Position numbers and translations under genes: made by a program. DNA of 64,000 nt from Apostichopus japonicus (taxonomy: Eukaryota > Echinodermata > Holothuroidea > Aspidochirotida > Stichopodidae). The notes beneath the pieces were generated by a model that was given only the letters and a program-made list of their open reading frames with translations, ran no database searches and was not told the origin of the DNA. The stretch covers positions 7,358,001 to 7,422,000 of the forward strand of contig NC_092566.1 of NCBI RefSeq assembly GCF_037975245.1, read 5' to 3'. Below, piece after piece: positions 24,607 through 36,434 of this stretch (position 1 is the first letter of the stretch; each line of letters opens with the position of its first letter).

Positions 24607-27151
24607 CTGTAAATGAGACACAGAAAACATTAACTAACATTAGTTACAAGTCTGACATGAACAATATCAGGAATGGGTGACAATGGAAGTGGGTCACCTC
24701 TCCCTCCACCCTCCTCTTCCATCCCACCCCCTTACTTGCTCTCCATCATTGGAAAATTCATTCCCAGCATTGTATTACGTCAGTACACAAAATATTCATG
24801 GTATCCCTCTCTTTTTCTCAAATCTTTTAAAACTGTTATTGTTATTATTATTTCTTTTTTTGGTCATAAAACATGTACACATGAAACTAATGAAGCTGTT
24901 CTTTGGAAATTATTTAAATGTAAATGATAATTGTGAAGTCCTCTCTATAAGGCATACACCTTGTTAACCTTTTCAAATGTTCACAACTATGCAAAAGTTC
25001 AAATCCTCTCTACTAGCTGCTGATCCACAAGACAATCTTCCACTGACCAAATTCATGTAATAAACATTTTTGTGACTGGGGTTACACAAAAGGTAGTAAG
25101 TATATAATTTTGAGATAAAACAATATCTATCTTACAAGATCACAACCAACTCTAAACTGACTACTGCCTCTTTTTTTAAACCTGTGAACTATGCCACATA
25201 TATGACAGAGCCATGTGATTAAAGCAGCCACTTGCATTATAATAACACAACCCGTACTTCAAATTCACCAGGCTGCTTCACCCTCAAATCAACTAACCAC
25301 AGCAATGTTCCCTACAAAAAACAGCTTGACATCTTGCATAAAACAGTATCAACTGCTCATATTAAATCTCGAGGGCAACTGCACCTTCGGCCCCCAAAAT
25401 TGGTACATTTAATGAATAGGCTAGCCCTATAAACATACATCTTTCAGGGAAATGCTTGATGACTTGGTTTGAAAGGTGTCAGAGTTTCAGAAGGTTAACT
25501 AAGTTCTGTTGTAACACTGTTATAAAACTAATTACGAACACTGAAGCCAGTTTGTACTCTCATATATTTGTATGGTCTTAGATATTAGGTCGTCGACATT
25601 ATCCTGGTAATCGAATCGAATCCTCCTCCGTTGCAACAGGACGAGGGGTTTATGTATATGCTACGATATATAACGTTAAACCTACCTGGATCACATTTTC
25701 AAGTTCTTCTGGTGTGACCTTTGGAACAGAGAAGAGAGAGAGAGATAACATAGCATATTAATCATTTCCCTAGCAACAACAACAAAAATCCATAAATTTA
25801 GTTTTACAGGTTGGTTTCAAAATGCACATGCATTGTGTTAACTATGAATAATTACTGTTGTTGAATTTATATGACATCAGTTATATCTGTGAAGGCTGTC
25901 AGATGAATATGAAGTTGCAAAACTAAAAATTCCATGTACAACCAAAACAAAATCCCCCCCCCCCACAAAATCTAATGGAAGAGTCAAACAGATGAAAGCA
26001 CAAACAGCAACAAATACATCGGCATGGTAATGGGATTAACATTGACAAAACCTTTCAAAAGAGGAATACAATTGTTTTATTATTATTTTTTCCTTATGAA
26101 AATTGGAGGACAAAGCCATATTGTTTCCAAAAAACTATCAGACTGCAAACTAATGTTGTACTTTTTTTAATTTTGCTTTTTATTTATTTATTTATTTTTT
26201 TGGCAAATTGGGAGGGAGGCAAACAAACTTTCAGAAAGTTTTATAAATCTTCTTACTTTATAGATGAATCTATTGATGAAACTTTATAGTTATAGATGAA
26301 TCAAGTCAAGTTATAATACTGTATTTCACTAAACCCAAAGAGTTCACTTAAAATCAAGAGATATTTGTGGATTTATAGGGTCACTGTGTCTAAAATATTC
26401 ATCTTTAAAGCACTCTGCAAATGTTCTATCTAATAAACATATCTAGGAATTTAATATTTCTAAAATTTCATTTCCATGTTTCCTTTTAATTTGATAACAG
26501 CATGCCGGAACGTCCTAGACTCAACTTTAGCTTTCAATGTATCTGAAGCGGTTTCACAAAAACATTGCATTGAACAGCGAATTATGAATCCATTAACAAT
26601 GTGTCATTATAATGAATACACATGCAAGTGATATGCAAATATACACAAACTTTGCAGGTATGTAAACTTCAACTGAACATTCATATTAAACAGAGTTGAC
26701 TAAAACTGAAAAAATATATTCATCCTAATGTAACTATTGTTTTGTGATTTCATGCATAAACTTCACATCCACTCCTCATTTCTCTCCCTTTTTGATTCAT
26801 AACCCTCGCTTCTGATATATATATAATTTTCTGTAATCTTGTCTTGCAATGTAACTTTAGAAAGAATGAATTAACATAAAGCCTTGATATTAAGAAAAAT
26901 ATTATATCTATTTGTTCTAATCGAGTTGGTTCAAACCCACTGGCAATGAAAATCACGACAGTGTTACCCTCCAGCAAATGTATCCAAATCAACAAAATGT
27001 TGTAAACAAATTTTTACACAACTGGACAAGTCATAACAAAAATAAAGAAAATGAGAAAACTGAAATGGGGAGCGAAATAAGACAAATTTGTTTTTTGCAA
27101 AATACAAAATTGTTGCGAGCAGAAAAGGGGATAGCAGCTATAGAGGGCTAC
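24607..27151 (-). other. Introns around exon 21
   Basis: AT-rich with a short GA run at 25,731-25,743, a C-run near 25,954 and TTTA repeats near 26,180. No exon other than exon 21 supported. Confidence 0.6.
25686..25718 (-). CDS. ANK: Tail cassette exon 21 (33 bp)
   Basis: 33 bp, phase 0 both ends, acceptor TTCCAAAG, donor GTAGGT. It encodes VTPEELENVIQ. Skippable in frame. Confidence 0.65.
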
Positions 27152-27247
27152 CTCTGACCCGGACACCACTTTCTTGGTGATTATTGTCGTGGTTACGGTT
27201 TTAGTTTGGTACTTGGATCCTGTGTCACTATCGATCGAACGAAGCTC
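27152..27247 (-). CDS. ANK: Tail cassette exon 20 (96 bp) with Thr/Val module
   Basis: 96 bp, phase 0 both ends, acceptor CCCGTAAG, donor GTAGCC. It encodes ELRSIDSDTGSKYQTKTVTT, then TIITKKVVSGSE. An alternative AG 31 bases into the exon gives the wrong phase and was rejected. The TKTVTTTIITKKVVS stretch is one copy of a Thr/Val-Lys module that recurs in exon 26 and throughout the giant exon. Confidence 0.75.
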
Positions 27248-28897
27248 CTTACGGGCAGAGAAGTGAAAAGATGGTTGTCAGAAGATTTCTTCGTTCTATT
27301 CCACTTGGAAACGAAGGTTTTGTCATCTTTACGATTTAAATCAACACATAGACACATGACCTTGATGGTAAAATGTGTTTTTAAGAACTTACATCTCTAC
27401 TTTGACGTCTTTTAAAATCTCACGATTGATAGAAATCGCTGTCACACAGTTCTGCCTCGAGTTATATTTTGTGTATTAATTCCTTCACTAAAATTATGAC
27501 CACATTCTTTCAAAGTCTCTTATACCACTGAAGGCCGATTCAACCCATTCTCACAAAAATGTTACCATTTATTTGCCGGTTCTGTTGACCAAGTTAACTT
27601 CATGATGCGTATTTTACCAAAATGGCATGTGTGCTTGCCGAAATCCATAAATCAGAAACGAGCAATTCTTTAAAAGACATTTTTCCTTATTGTTGACATA
27701 AATTGTACTTTTGATTTTTTTTTGGCATGTGACCAAAGAATGATATGGAGTGAAATTTCCAAAAACATGACATATAAGAAAAGGAAAACTTGATACCCAA
27801 ACCATCATGTTTGCATCTGCCCTTTCAGATCTACGATTACTATTACAGATTCAAAATCATGGCCGATGAAACAATCACTTCGCCTATTTCTTTACCGCTT
27901 AAATAACTCTTTGATACCATCTGAGCCTTACAAGGATATTCTAGGTGAAAGTTTAGTATCTGACTTAATGAAACGGGAACATATTCTAGAGGATCCTGGT
28001 GAAATTTACAATCAATTCCTGCATAGCATTTATATGGAGATATTGATAGTTGAAATTATTTACATTTCGTACCAAACGTGAACTTAAAGCAAACCGGTGT
28101 AATGCCATAGTTGAACGCTGCCGTCAAAATGTGTTGTTTTTCTCTATTTTTCACTTTATCTGTTTGACCTTCCGATTGGATAGGGGTCCAAATTTATGGG
28201 ATGTAAAGTTCACAACGTACCAATGACAGTAGTGTGAGAAGGAAATTGGCCGTCAATTTTAAAGAAAACAACAGAAGACATTTAGTTTCCCACCTATGAC
28301 ATCACACCAGTTTCCTTGAAGTTCACTTTTGGATAGAAAATGTGTCAAGTTTGCAAATATTATTATTATCTCAAAACCGGTACGTAGAAAATTTGGATGC
28401 AAACTTCATGTTTTCATCTTTCATTGGTCAAAAATCTTTTTTTTCCCCCCAGACTATCCTCTTTATCCAGTAGCAATGCACTTCATTAGATTAAAAAATA
28501 ACTGTTTCGTATATTTGCAAAACCTCCAAGTCGCTGTTTGTGTGTGACTCATACTAATATGAACAAGTATCAAGTCGACAAGATTTTCACCATCAAATAA
28601 AATCAATGGGCACTCAGTATGAATCAATATTATTTGGTAAAACAACCTATTTGGCTGTCAATCAATCGATTATTCAATCAGCTGTCGATAGATGGCAAAT
28701 TCTTTTTTGAGAACTTAATATACTTGGTAGGTTTTTGGTAAATTTTTGGGAACTACCCACTAACTGCAACAACGGTGTATTTCTAAAGTTACCTAGAAAA
28801 AAAAAAAGAAAAAAAAACCTTACTAGCAATAGTAATCTATAATATCTGAACAAATCTAGCAGATGAATATGAAATATTAAGATAATTAGTAAAATAC

Positions 28898-28954
28898 CTC
28901 AATCTCAGCATGCTTAACAGTGACATCATCAGTAGGTGAGCGAGCGCCGGCGTC
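28898..28954 (-). CDS. ANK: Tail cassette exon 19 (57 bp)
   Basis: 57 bp, phase 0 both ends, acceptor GCTGACAG, donor GTATTT. It encodes DAGARSPTDDVTVKHAEIE. It starts with a GAC codon and ends with GAG before the donor, like most exons in this series. The first half is locally GC-rich compared with the surrounding intron, as expected of coding DNA. Confidence 0.7.
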
Positions 28955-30285
28955 CTGTCAGCCAAACAACATGCAAGATATAGTGATTAGTGATAAAACA
29001 AGAAAAAATACACAAATACTACACAGCAACCTTTAATAGGCAGGCAAAACAAGGTTTACCAGACTAAAAACAAGAAATATCCCTGTTTATCCACAATTGT
29101 AAAAATTTGAGAAAAGTGAAATATTCTCTTCAATATCAGTTGCACATATGAGACACAAACTTGAGGGGGAAAAAATAGGTCTCGCAAAATATTTCTATAA
29201 TGTATTTGAGGACTGTTTAAGAGTATCCCAGAATGTTTTGGCCACTGAGATGTACACTGAATACTTAAAAGGAGCAAGAAACATGCATAACAAAAATTAA
29301 TAAACAAAATGCATAAACCGGGCTGACATGAAAATAGACAATTTCCTTCATTTGTTCAGTTTTATATTGGTTATGTATCTATCTGTCTATTAATTGATTG
29401 ATTTATTTCGTTTAATTTTAATATTCTTTCAGCAGTCCAGGTCTGCTGGAAAATCCCATATAAACCAAACAGTAGACACATTTTCTAGCACATACCAATA
29501 CTAATAAACTTTGATAACAGGATTAGAAGGGCTGTGATGAACATTTTATCTTTTCTTTGAAATGATGGTTTTCAAATATTTCTAGATTTTTTGCCAGAAT
29601 AAGCTCTTAAGTATCGAGAATTAAATAGTACATTTCATTTTCTTCTTTGAAGAGAAGTTAAACTTTAAAAGCTAAGTAGGAACATATTTAAACAAAGAAA
29701 CATGTCGCTACTCGATGTGGAAGTTATCCCCTTGTGTTTTTTCACCATATATACAAATTTTTTTTTATGAAGAAAACCCAGAAAGCTCAGTGGTGTACGG
29801 GAAAGAGAGGGCTGGAGGATATTGTTTTTTTCACAACAAGTGTTTTCTAAATTATTACAGTCTCTTCATTATTCTATGCGCATCTGTTTGAAATGTGAAA
29901 CATAAAGCTACTGTCTATATAATATTGTGTGTAATAAGTTTACATACAATTTTAAGGTACAAAATGTATATTTCTTCATCTATGAATAAATTGTTTTTTT
30001 ACCTTACATAAAAGAAGAAGAAAAACAGGTGGAATTATTAATCTCATCTGCCATGATAATGTCACATGCTCAAATGTGGCTATACATATTTTAGGACATT
30101 GAAACTTTAACATTTAAACTTATCTTTGTAGAACAGGAAATATGTTTACTTGAAATGTGTTGAATATTTGGTGTAGAATACTTGCTTATTATTTGTAACC
30201 TATTCAAGTCGACATTTTTAAAATCCTTCTTTGAGCTTTTTTTTTCAAAAGTCTGAATATTACAATGAAACCTTTCTGTTCGTAC

Positions 30286-30336
30286 CTTTTCATCTGTAAT
30301 TTCTTGCTTCAGTTCCTCAAATCCTGGTTCCTCGTC
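30286..30336 (-). CDS. ANK: Tail cassette exon 18 (51 bp)
   Basis: 51 bp, phase 0 both ends, donor GTACGA. It encodes DEEPGFEELKQEITDEK. The acceptor (CACTACAAAG) has a weak pyrimidine tract, which fits an alternative exon. The sequence is acidic and Lys-rich, probably disordered or helical. Confidence 0.68.
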
Positions 30337-32816
30337 CTTTGTAGTGCCGATTTGTAAGTGTAGGTGGATGGGTGAGAGGGGGGAGGGGTGGTTGAAGGAT
30401 GTAAAAGTGGGTCATGACGGGTAAGACACGATACCATAATGAAGCGGGGAAAAGGTTTCGTGAGCGTTTTAACGGAAAATGTTAGGAGTAGTCCAGAGAT
30501 GCGAGAGAGAGAGAGAGAGAAGGCCAATCAAACATAATAAATAATGACATGCACGACAAAAGGGAAGGAAAAAAAGAAGAGAAAAAGTGGTGTTAATATG
30601 AAAAACAGACCTTAAAAAAGGTATGCAATCCCAACAGAATGATTACAAGCAAACTATCAAGACTAATGATGATCCCACCAAAAGAACTAAAAATCTACAG
30701 CAAGATTCCAGGGGCGGGTCTAGAGCTAGAGGGAACTATGCATCACAGAGGGGAGGGGTGGAGAAGGGGTGTAATGTAGGGGGGGGTTTGCTTCTAAATG
30801 ACAATGCTTCATCCAATATTTGGTCTACTTCATGTGGGACATGGCATTAATCATCTCCGTGTGAAGGGGTCAGAAGTTTGGGACTTTGAAACTAATAATA
30901 TATATTCAGGGGAGTCGTACTTTGTCGAGATTATTATAAACCATTTCCGTTTTCTTGGTTGGAAACTTTCTTTTTCTTTTTACTCTTAACTCTGGCAATT
31001 TCTTTGACCTTTCGTACACTAATGTCACTTAACATTCCATCCACACATTCGCTTTTTCAACGAAGAAGACTGAAACAGACAAAATGGACATCTAGTGACT
31101 ATCACGATCAAAGCATCAGCTAAACATGTAACTAATATGTAACGTAAGCTAGAAGCTTCTGCCGGGTATAAACACGCAAGACAAACGCTCTACCGCTAGT
31201 TTCTAAAATCTACCACATAAAAATCGGAAGGATCCATTCTTGAATCCATAAAAACTTAAGCTAGGGGCATCCTTATTATTTTTGCAACTTTCAAGAAAGA
31301 CAAGATGTGAAAAACAAAAGTTTTAATAGGCTAACCAAATGTGTGAAGACCTTTAAGGAAACCAATTTCAAATACAATAAATATTTAAAACTAAGTGGGA
31401 AAATGCTAAAATCTGTTATGAAATGAAGGTTTTTAAGTTGTTCTCTAGATATCTGTGTTTTGATAAGTCAAGTTTTCATTTCTATTTCAATTGAAAGTTA
31501 GTCTACAGTACACACACAAAGTTCATGTATCCAGATCTTATTCTGCTGGGAATGGGGCTCATACCCTTTTTCCAGTCAAACTTTTGAAAAATGTTCATTT
31601 TCCTTTTACCATTACTTTCCAAAAGACAGTTAATTTTGTCACATTAACAACTAACATTTTGAAGAGAGTTAAAAATCCTGTTTTTGATGAAACACAAAAT
31701 TTCTCATGAGAGGTGACTCCTATTCAATAAATGTGATTAAAGGAATATTTGTTATCTTGAAAATCCATTTCAATTTTTTACTTTCACAACCATCCTAACA
31801 GATCTAGCATTTTAACTTCATGTCCAAAATGGTCACGTCTCACTACTTCTTTCCGACAATCATCTCACATTGGTTCGTTGCAAACTCATCAGACGCACAT
31901 AAGATCGGACTATCAGAGCCAAATTTACAGACGATTTCTTTTTATATGCTATGGAAGGAATTTGTTTTAATTGCAGTCAAAGAAATACGATAGCCAGAGG
32001 TGAAGAGTAATATTTTGAAGAAATCAGCATGTACTTTTAAAGATTATAAATGCACACACTGAAGTCTGGAGAAGGGAGCTAAGCTCACACCATTTTTGAG
32101 GTAACTATGGGGTAAGCAAACAGTATACATGTATATATTGGTAATATTTGCAAAACAGAATTGAAGAAAAAATGGAGTAGAAATCTGGAAATAGTAGGGG
32201 TTTTTTTTCTTTCCTTTTTTTTACGAACTAAGGATGAGAGTAATTTTTTGTATGGCCAGCTAGATAATCCTTCAGTCTTTTAAGGGTGGGGTTTTTACAA
32301 ATCATATATAGATAAATATTTATGTGAATATGAAGAATGCAAGTCAGCATAGCCCAAAATTAACATATGAAATATATTAAGCCACATGCAATGAAGTTAT
32401 AACTCAGCCAGGATTATATAACGTTATGGAATAAAATGGGGCAGGCCAAAATAAGAAAGAGAAAAGTTTCCAAAAAAAAATTGGAGGTTGATTAATAAAG
32501 ACAACAAAACCATATCTCAAAAGCCAAGGTTAAAAGCTGGTTAAATAAGAAGGAAAAGTTAACTACTGTTGGTAGCATGGGTTCACTGATCCAAAATCGC
32601 AGGTTGCTATGACGACCACTCTCTACACAGACAGACGAGAAACCAGAAAATAACAGCTACGGTTGCCACACTTCATCACTTGCCGATCAGCCACACGGAC
32701 ACATACCCACACCCAAAACATTTACTCACACAAACACACACATCTCTTTACTACCACAGTATTAACTATGTTCACACCAAGCCTAAGCTGGTTTCTGCTC
32801 TATCAAGGTCATTTAC

Positions 32817-32890
32817 CCCTGTAATGTCAATGGTGATGTCCGCAGTCCCATCTTTGGGAGAGTCCAAGTCTCCACGTAGGGGACTATAGG
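32817..32890 (-). CDS. ANK: Ankyrin exon 17: first tail exon after death domain
   Basis: 74 bp, two bases in, phase 0 out (GTAAAT donor). It encodes AYSPLRGDLDSPKDGTADIT, then IDITG. It converts the one-base phase of exon 16 to phase 0, so it opens the run of symmetric phase-0 cassette exons that follows. Confidence 0.8.
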
Positions 32891-33078
32891 CTGTGGAAGA
32901 AACACAAAAAGGATAGGACTTGTTCCGGTTTAGTCACATTTTTACAGCAAAATTTCATAACTGCCCTGAATAAACAAAGATAAAACCAAATATGAAAAAT
33001 ACATCTGCATGCTATTTTCCAACTGAGCGCTGATAAAGCGCCAATTTGTCAACATCCGTCGTCGAGATTTCAACTTAC

Positions 33079-33186
33079 CCTGTCTACTGGTTGTAACTGT
33101 TACATCGAGTGGTTTGTCTTCAGGCAGACACTGGTCAACTATATCGCCACGACCAATGGCCTGCAGGGCATCAGCTAATTGTGAAG
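33079..33186 (-). CDS. ANK: Ankyrin exon 16: end of death domain
   Basis: 108 bp, two bases in, one base out (GTAAGT donor, CCACAG acceptor). It encodes SQLADALQAIGRGDIVDQCL, then PEDKPLDVTVTTSRQG. The first half matches the last death-domain helix of ankyrins (LYTALxxIxRxDIVxxLE). The second half starts the tail and contains the first Thr/Val-rich phrase (VTVTTS) that recurs in the tail exons. Confidence 0.9.
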
Positions 33187-33769
33187 CTGTGGGTTAACGA
33201 GAGAAAGGAGAAATGATACTCTGTAGCAATTATTCCCAGGAAAGGGACCTTTACACTGAGCTTAAAAATGTCCAAATATTATGCAATTCCTTTTACAGAT
33301 CAAGTACAGAGAATGTACAACAGTTAAAACATTTCCAGAAGATGCAGAACATAATGAAACATGAACAGTAACATTAAAAAGCACATTTTAGTTACAATAC
33401 ATTTGGCCCAGTAGCTCTAGTAGAAGAGTGAAAAAATCAACTCCACGGTAATCACAAATTGACACACAAGGTATTTTCAAGACAATTATGTTTAAAATCT
33501 ATCTAAGAAACTACAATGGAAGCTTCATAAGATTTGTAAATTGCAAAGATCAAGCAATATCATTTTCACAATAATCTGTCATAACAATTCATATTCACAC
33601 TAAAATATGTAATCAAGATGTTAGCTTCTCCCAGATTTTTGAAATACAGTATTACAAAAACGAACGACGCATTGTTCGTTGTATCAGATGATACTGGGGT
33701 GGGATCACTGGCTATAAGGTATACCAGGTTACTGCCAGTTCTGGTTGGCACCCCAAGCAAAGAAATGAT

Positions 33770-34250
33770 TATATAAGGATTGCCATCAACTACGGGCTGG
33801 GACAGCTTGGTGTGTACTTGGTAGGGTGCAGGACTTGTATTAAACCCTGGGGTCACTGGTTCAAGTCCAGTTCTAGCCAAAACTCTTTTCTTTTTTCCCT
33901 CCTTTTTTCCAGTTTTTAAAACAATTTTAACTTCTGTCACCATAATATAATAAAAATAATAATAAATTACACTTGTATAGCGCTTAATACAGCGTTTCAA
34001 AGGGCTTTACAAAGTAGGAAAGATACAAAGGAAACCAGGGAAAAAAAAAAAAAACTAAGAATCAACAGAAATGTTTTAAGTTGTCTCTTGAAAATACAAA
34101 GGGAGGGAGAGTCACGAACGTAAAATGGGAGTTTGTTCCAAAGAGAAGGTGCAGCGACAGAAAAAGCACGATCGCCATAACGAGTGCAGGTATGTGGACC
34201 AGGAGTTAACTGCTGGTTGATAAGAGAACTGGTGAAGAATATTGGGAATT
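33770..34250 (+). mobile_element. tRNA-derived SINE-like element beside the death-domain exon
   Basis: It runs on the plus strand, opposite to the gene. Its head looks like a tRNA: an A-box-like ACTTGGTAGGG region, then a B box GGTTCAAGTCC at 33,858-33,868. The B box sits in a perfect 5-bp T-arm stem (ACTGG at 33,855-33,859, CCAGT at 33,867-33,871) with a 7-base loop. The body contains TATAGCGCTTAATA and GGGCTTTACA near 33,975-34,010, a phrase common in tails of marine invertebrate SINEs (from memory, not searched), then a conserved-looking tail with GTGCAGCGACAGAAAAAGCA near 34,150. The left edge and any target-site duplication are not clear. The right edge falls within a few bases of the exon 15 donor. 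Confidence 0.7.
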
Positions 34251-34258
34251 GCTCTTAC

Positions 34259-34459
34259 TTGAAGCAGCTGGGCTCTGTCTCTCGGCCCAAAGATGGAGGA
34301 GGACAAACGCCTGTTCTGGAAGGTCGTCGTTTTCGTTCTCGATCAGTTTGATCTCTCTGTTGTTGATGCCGAGCTCACGACCCAGAGCTGGCCAATCACT
34401 GCCCATCTTATTGGCAACATCCCATAGAATGATTTCGGGTTTATCACCAGTCCCTGGAC
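34259..34459 (-). CDS. ANK: Ankyrin exon 15: death domain, main part
   Basis: 201 bp, two bases in and one base out. It encodes PEIILWDVANKMGSDWPALG, then RELGINNREIKLIENENDD and FVLLHLWAERQS. Ankyrin death domains read LGLSWxELARELxFSxDEINxIRxEN and LLxxWxxR, so the six-helix death-domain pattern is clear though diverged. The donor (GTAAGA) sits only a few bases from the end of a SINE-like element inserted in the following intron (33,770-34,250). The role of the ankyrin death domain is unsettled; in known ankyrins it does not obviously drive apoptosis. Confidence 0.92.
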
Positions 34460-34774
34460 CTGTCGCAAGGAGGGTGAATGAAATAAAAGATACGCTTGCT
34501 TAATAACAAATATTGTCGATCTAACATTCAACAATGATGATCCCAGTGATTGTAGGTTTTCATGCTTAGTAATTCTACATACGCACAATCTTAGGTACAA
34601 ATAAATGCCGGAATCTTTTATACTGAACTGTGATGTTAGAGAAATATGAACTCAAGGACTCAATAATATCCCTGTTATAACAGCTCTCTTGCGATGCCAA
34701 AGCAAACTTAAATGACATTACAAAGAGTACAAATTTGAACATTTTGAAAATGAAAAAAAAAAGATCAAAATTAC

Positions 34775-34853
34775 CTCTTGATGCTTCATCTGGGAATGTA
34801 TACTTCTTCTTGTCCTTGATGTAGTCAAAGTTAAGGTTACTTAGGAGAATATC
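34775..34853 (-). CDS. ANK: Ankyrin exon 14: linker into death domain
   Basis: 79 bp, phase 0 in and one base out (GTAATT donor). It encodes DILLSNLNFDYIKDKKKYTF, then PDEASRG. Because it ends in a one-base phase that exon 15 needs, it is probably constitutive, unlike the symmetric cassette exons on both sides. Confidence 0.8.
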
Positions 34854-36389
34854 CTATGATCAACAGAGCACAAAAATTGTGAAATTAAAAATTATGAATG
34901 CCATTTAATGGTTCAGAAATGAAGAGAAAAATATATATATATATATATTATCAAGGATGTACATTGCACAGTTTTGAATTTGCCGCTTTTTTTCTAAGCT
35001 ATTTTAAAAAGTTTTCTTGAGAACCTGGAAGAGCGGTTTCCTGTGTCTCCTGTACACATCTTTTCTTCTATTGGCTACTTTGGTTTACTTGAAACAAGGT
35101 CAACCAATTGGAAATGTTAAAGAATTACTTCACTGGATGAACTTTTCACAGGCCAAGTAGCCAATGTGCATCCCACTTGCATATACAGACACTATCTCTT
35201 TAACCGTCTGTGCGATTTGCCGAATGAAATATGTATCCAAGTATGTCTTGGTTCTGCTGGACGATAGTTGGGCAGGTTTAAACCCTCAAATACCACAACG
35301 TTTTTTTTTTCGCGTCTACTTAAATGATTTTATATTGTTCTAGATTTCATGTTAAAAGCTACTTAAACAAGAGGGGATTTATGAAAGTAACATTTCAAGG
35401 ATGAGAATGAAAATACTTGAGGATAAAATCAATGTTTCCAACATTTTATAGAAATAGAAACTTTTGTAATGGATTTTCACTTTGCATTTGGGTACCTGTC
35501 TGTATAAAGGGATGAAAAGATAATAAAGTCTTCTAAAGGCTTCAGCACAATTGACTGACATAGCAATGCAAAACAGATTTCTCAAAATTGAAAAAAAAAG
35601 AAAAAAGATCACAAGTTAAGAGGAAGACCAAAAATGAAATTAAAAGGGTGCTACCGAGAATTCCAACTTTAGAGGACATGCCACCCCCAAAACAGAAAAG
35701 GTTGAAATTGGTAAAGTAAACAAATCGACTGAAGCCATATGTGAAATGGTTATATTGGAGTACATGTGTTTGCCTGTTCTGACACAGATACATATATACT
35801 TCGTGTGTGGAGAAATCATAAAGGATGATATTGGGAGGGGGCGTACTGATGTAAAAAAAAACAGGGGATGACATAAAATGCAATTTCTCTCATGTCATCA
35901 ACTTAAAAGTGCAAATATTTTAGTGGCATTAATGGGTATTTCCACATGAAAGCTACCTTCTTTTCTCTTTTTGCACCCCTGGCAGACCCCAGCAAATTGT
36001 TCAATTCACAACCCCCTTGTCTGAGATGATCTCACAACCCCCTTGTCTGAGATGATCCCATCCCTTCCTCTTGAAACCACGTTTTGCTCTGCTTAACTTT
36101 ATTGAAGTTTGAGCATCTTGTTAAAAGGTTCTAATACAGATCCTCAGGGGTTGTAAATATTACGAACCAAAAACATCACAAATTACACAGAACTGAACAA
36201 GTTTATTAATGAAATGAGGTCAAAATCTCAAAACTAAGTTTGTCCCAAAATTGCTCAAAAAAACAGGGCTTGAACACAAATATCATGCATGACACATATA
36301 AAAACTGGGTAATATATGGATGGTACCAGCCAGTGTAAAGGGGGATGGGGTGGGGATGGTGGGGTGGGATAGGGGTACCATTCCAGTAC
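34854..36389 (-). other. Intron between exons 13 and 14
   Basis: AT microsatellite at 34,932-34,950 and the 29-bp direct repeat at 36,005. No exon supported. Confidence 0.65.
36005..36062. repeat. Direct repeat, two copies of 29 bp
   Basis: TCACAACCCCCTTGTCTGAG followed by ATGATC occurs twice back to back, without mismatch in the core. Intron sequence. Confidence 0.9.
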
Positions 36390-36434
36390 CTTATGAGTGA
36401 ACTCCACTTTAGTCAGAGAATACATCTCCTTGGT
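36390..36434 (-). CDS. ANK: Ankyrin exon 13: 45-bp exon before the death domain
   Basis: 45 bp, phase 0 both ends, acceptor CCTTCCAG, donor GTACTG. It encodes TKEMYSLTKVEFTHK. No family motif is recognised. Sites, length and phase agree with its neighbours, and it can be skipped in frame. It lies between UPA and the death domain, the segment that is most variable among ankyrins. Confidence 0.65.

Larger units (their letters stand above)
27248..32816 (-). other. Introns around exons 18 and 19
   Basis: About 5.5 kb of AT-rich intron apart from exons 18 and 19. A GA microsatellite lies at 30,502-30,522 and a G-rich purine stretch near 30,360-30,390 next to exon 18. No further exon or gene seen. 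Confidence 0.6.

Noticed and set aside
27209-27216. Alternative acceptor inside exon 20 (GACACAG/GATCC)
   Set aside because: It would leave two extra bases against the phase-0 end of exon 19.
33780-33880. True tRNA gene
   Set aside because: The T-arm and B box are good, but I cannot draw a full acceptor stem or a clean anticodon arm, and a SINE-type body follows.
33566-34000. Minus-strand ORF of 144 residues with TGLEPVTPGFNTSP
   Set aside because: It is the reverse complement of the SINE-like element's tRNA head. TGLEPVT-type peptides are the usual translation of a B-box region.
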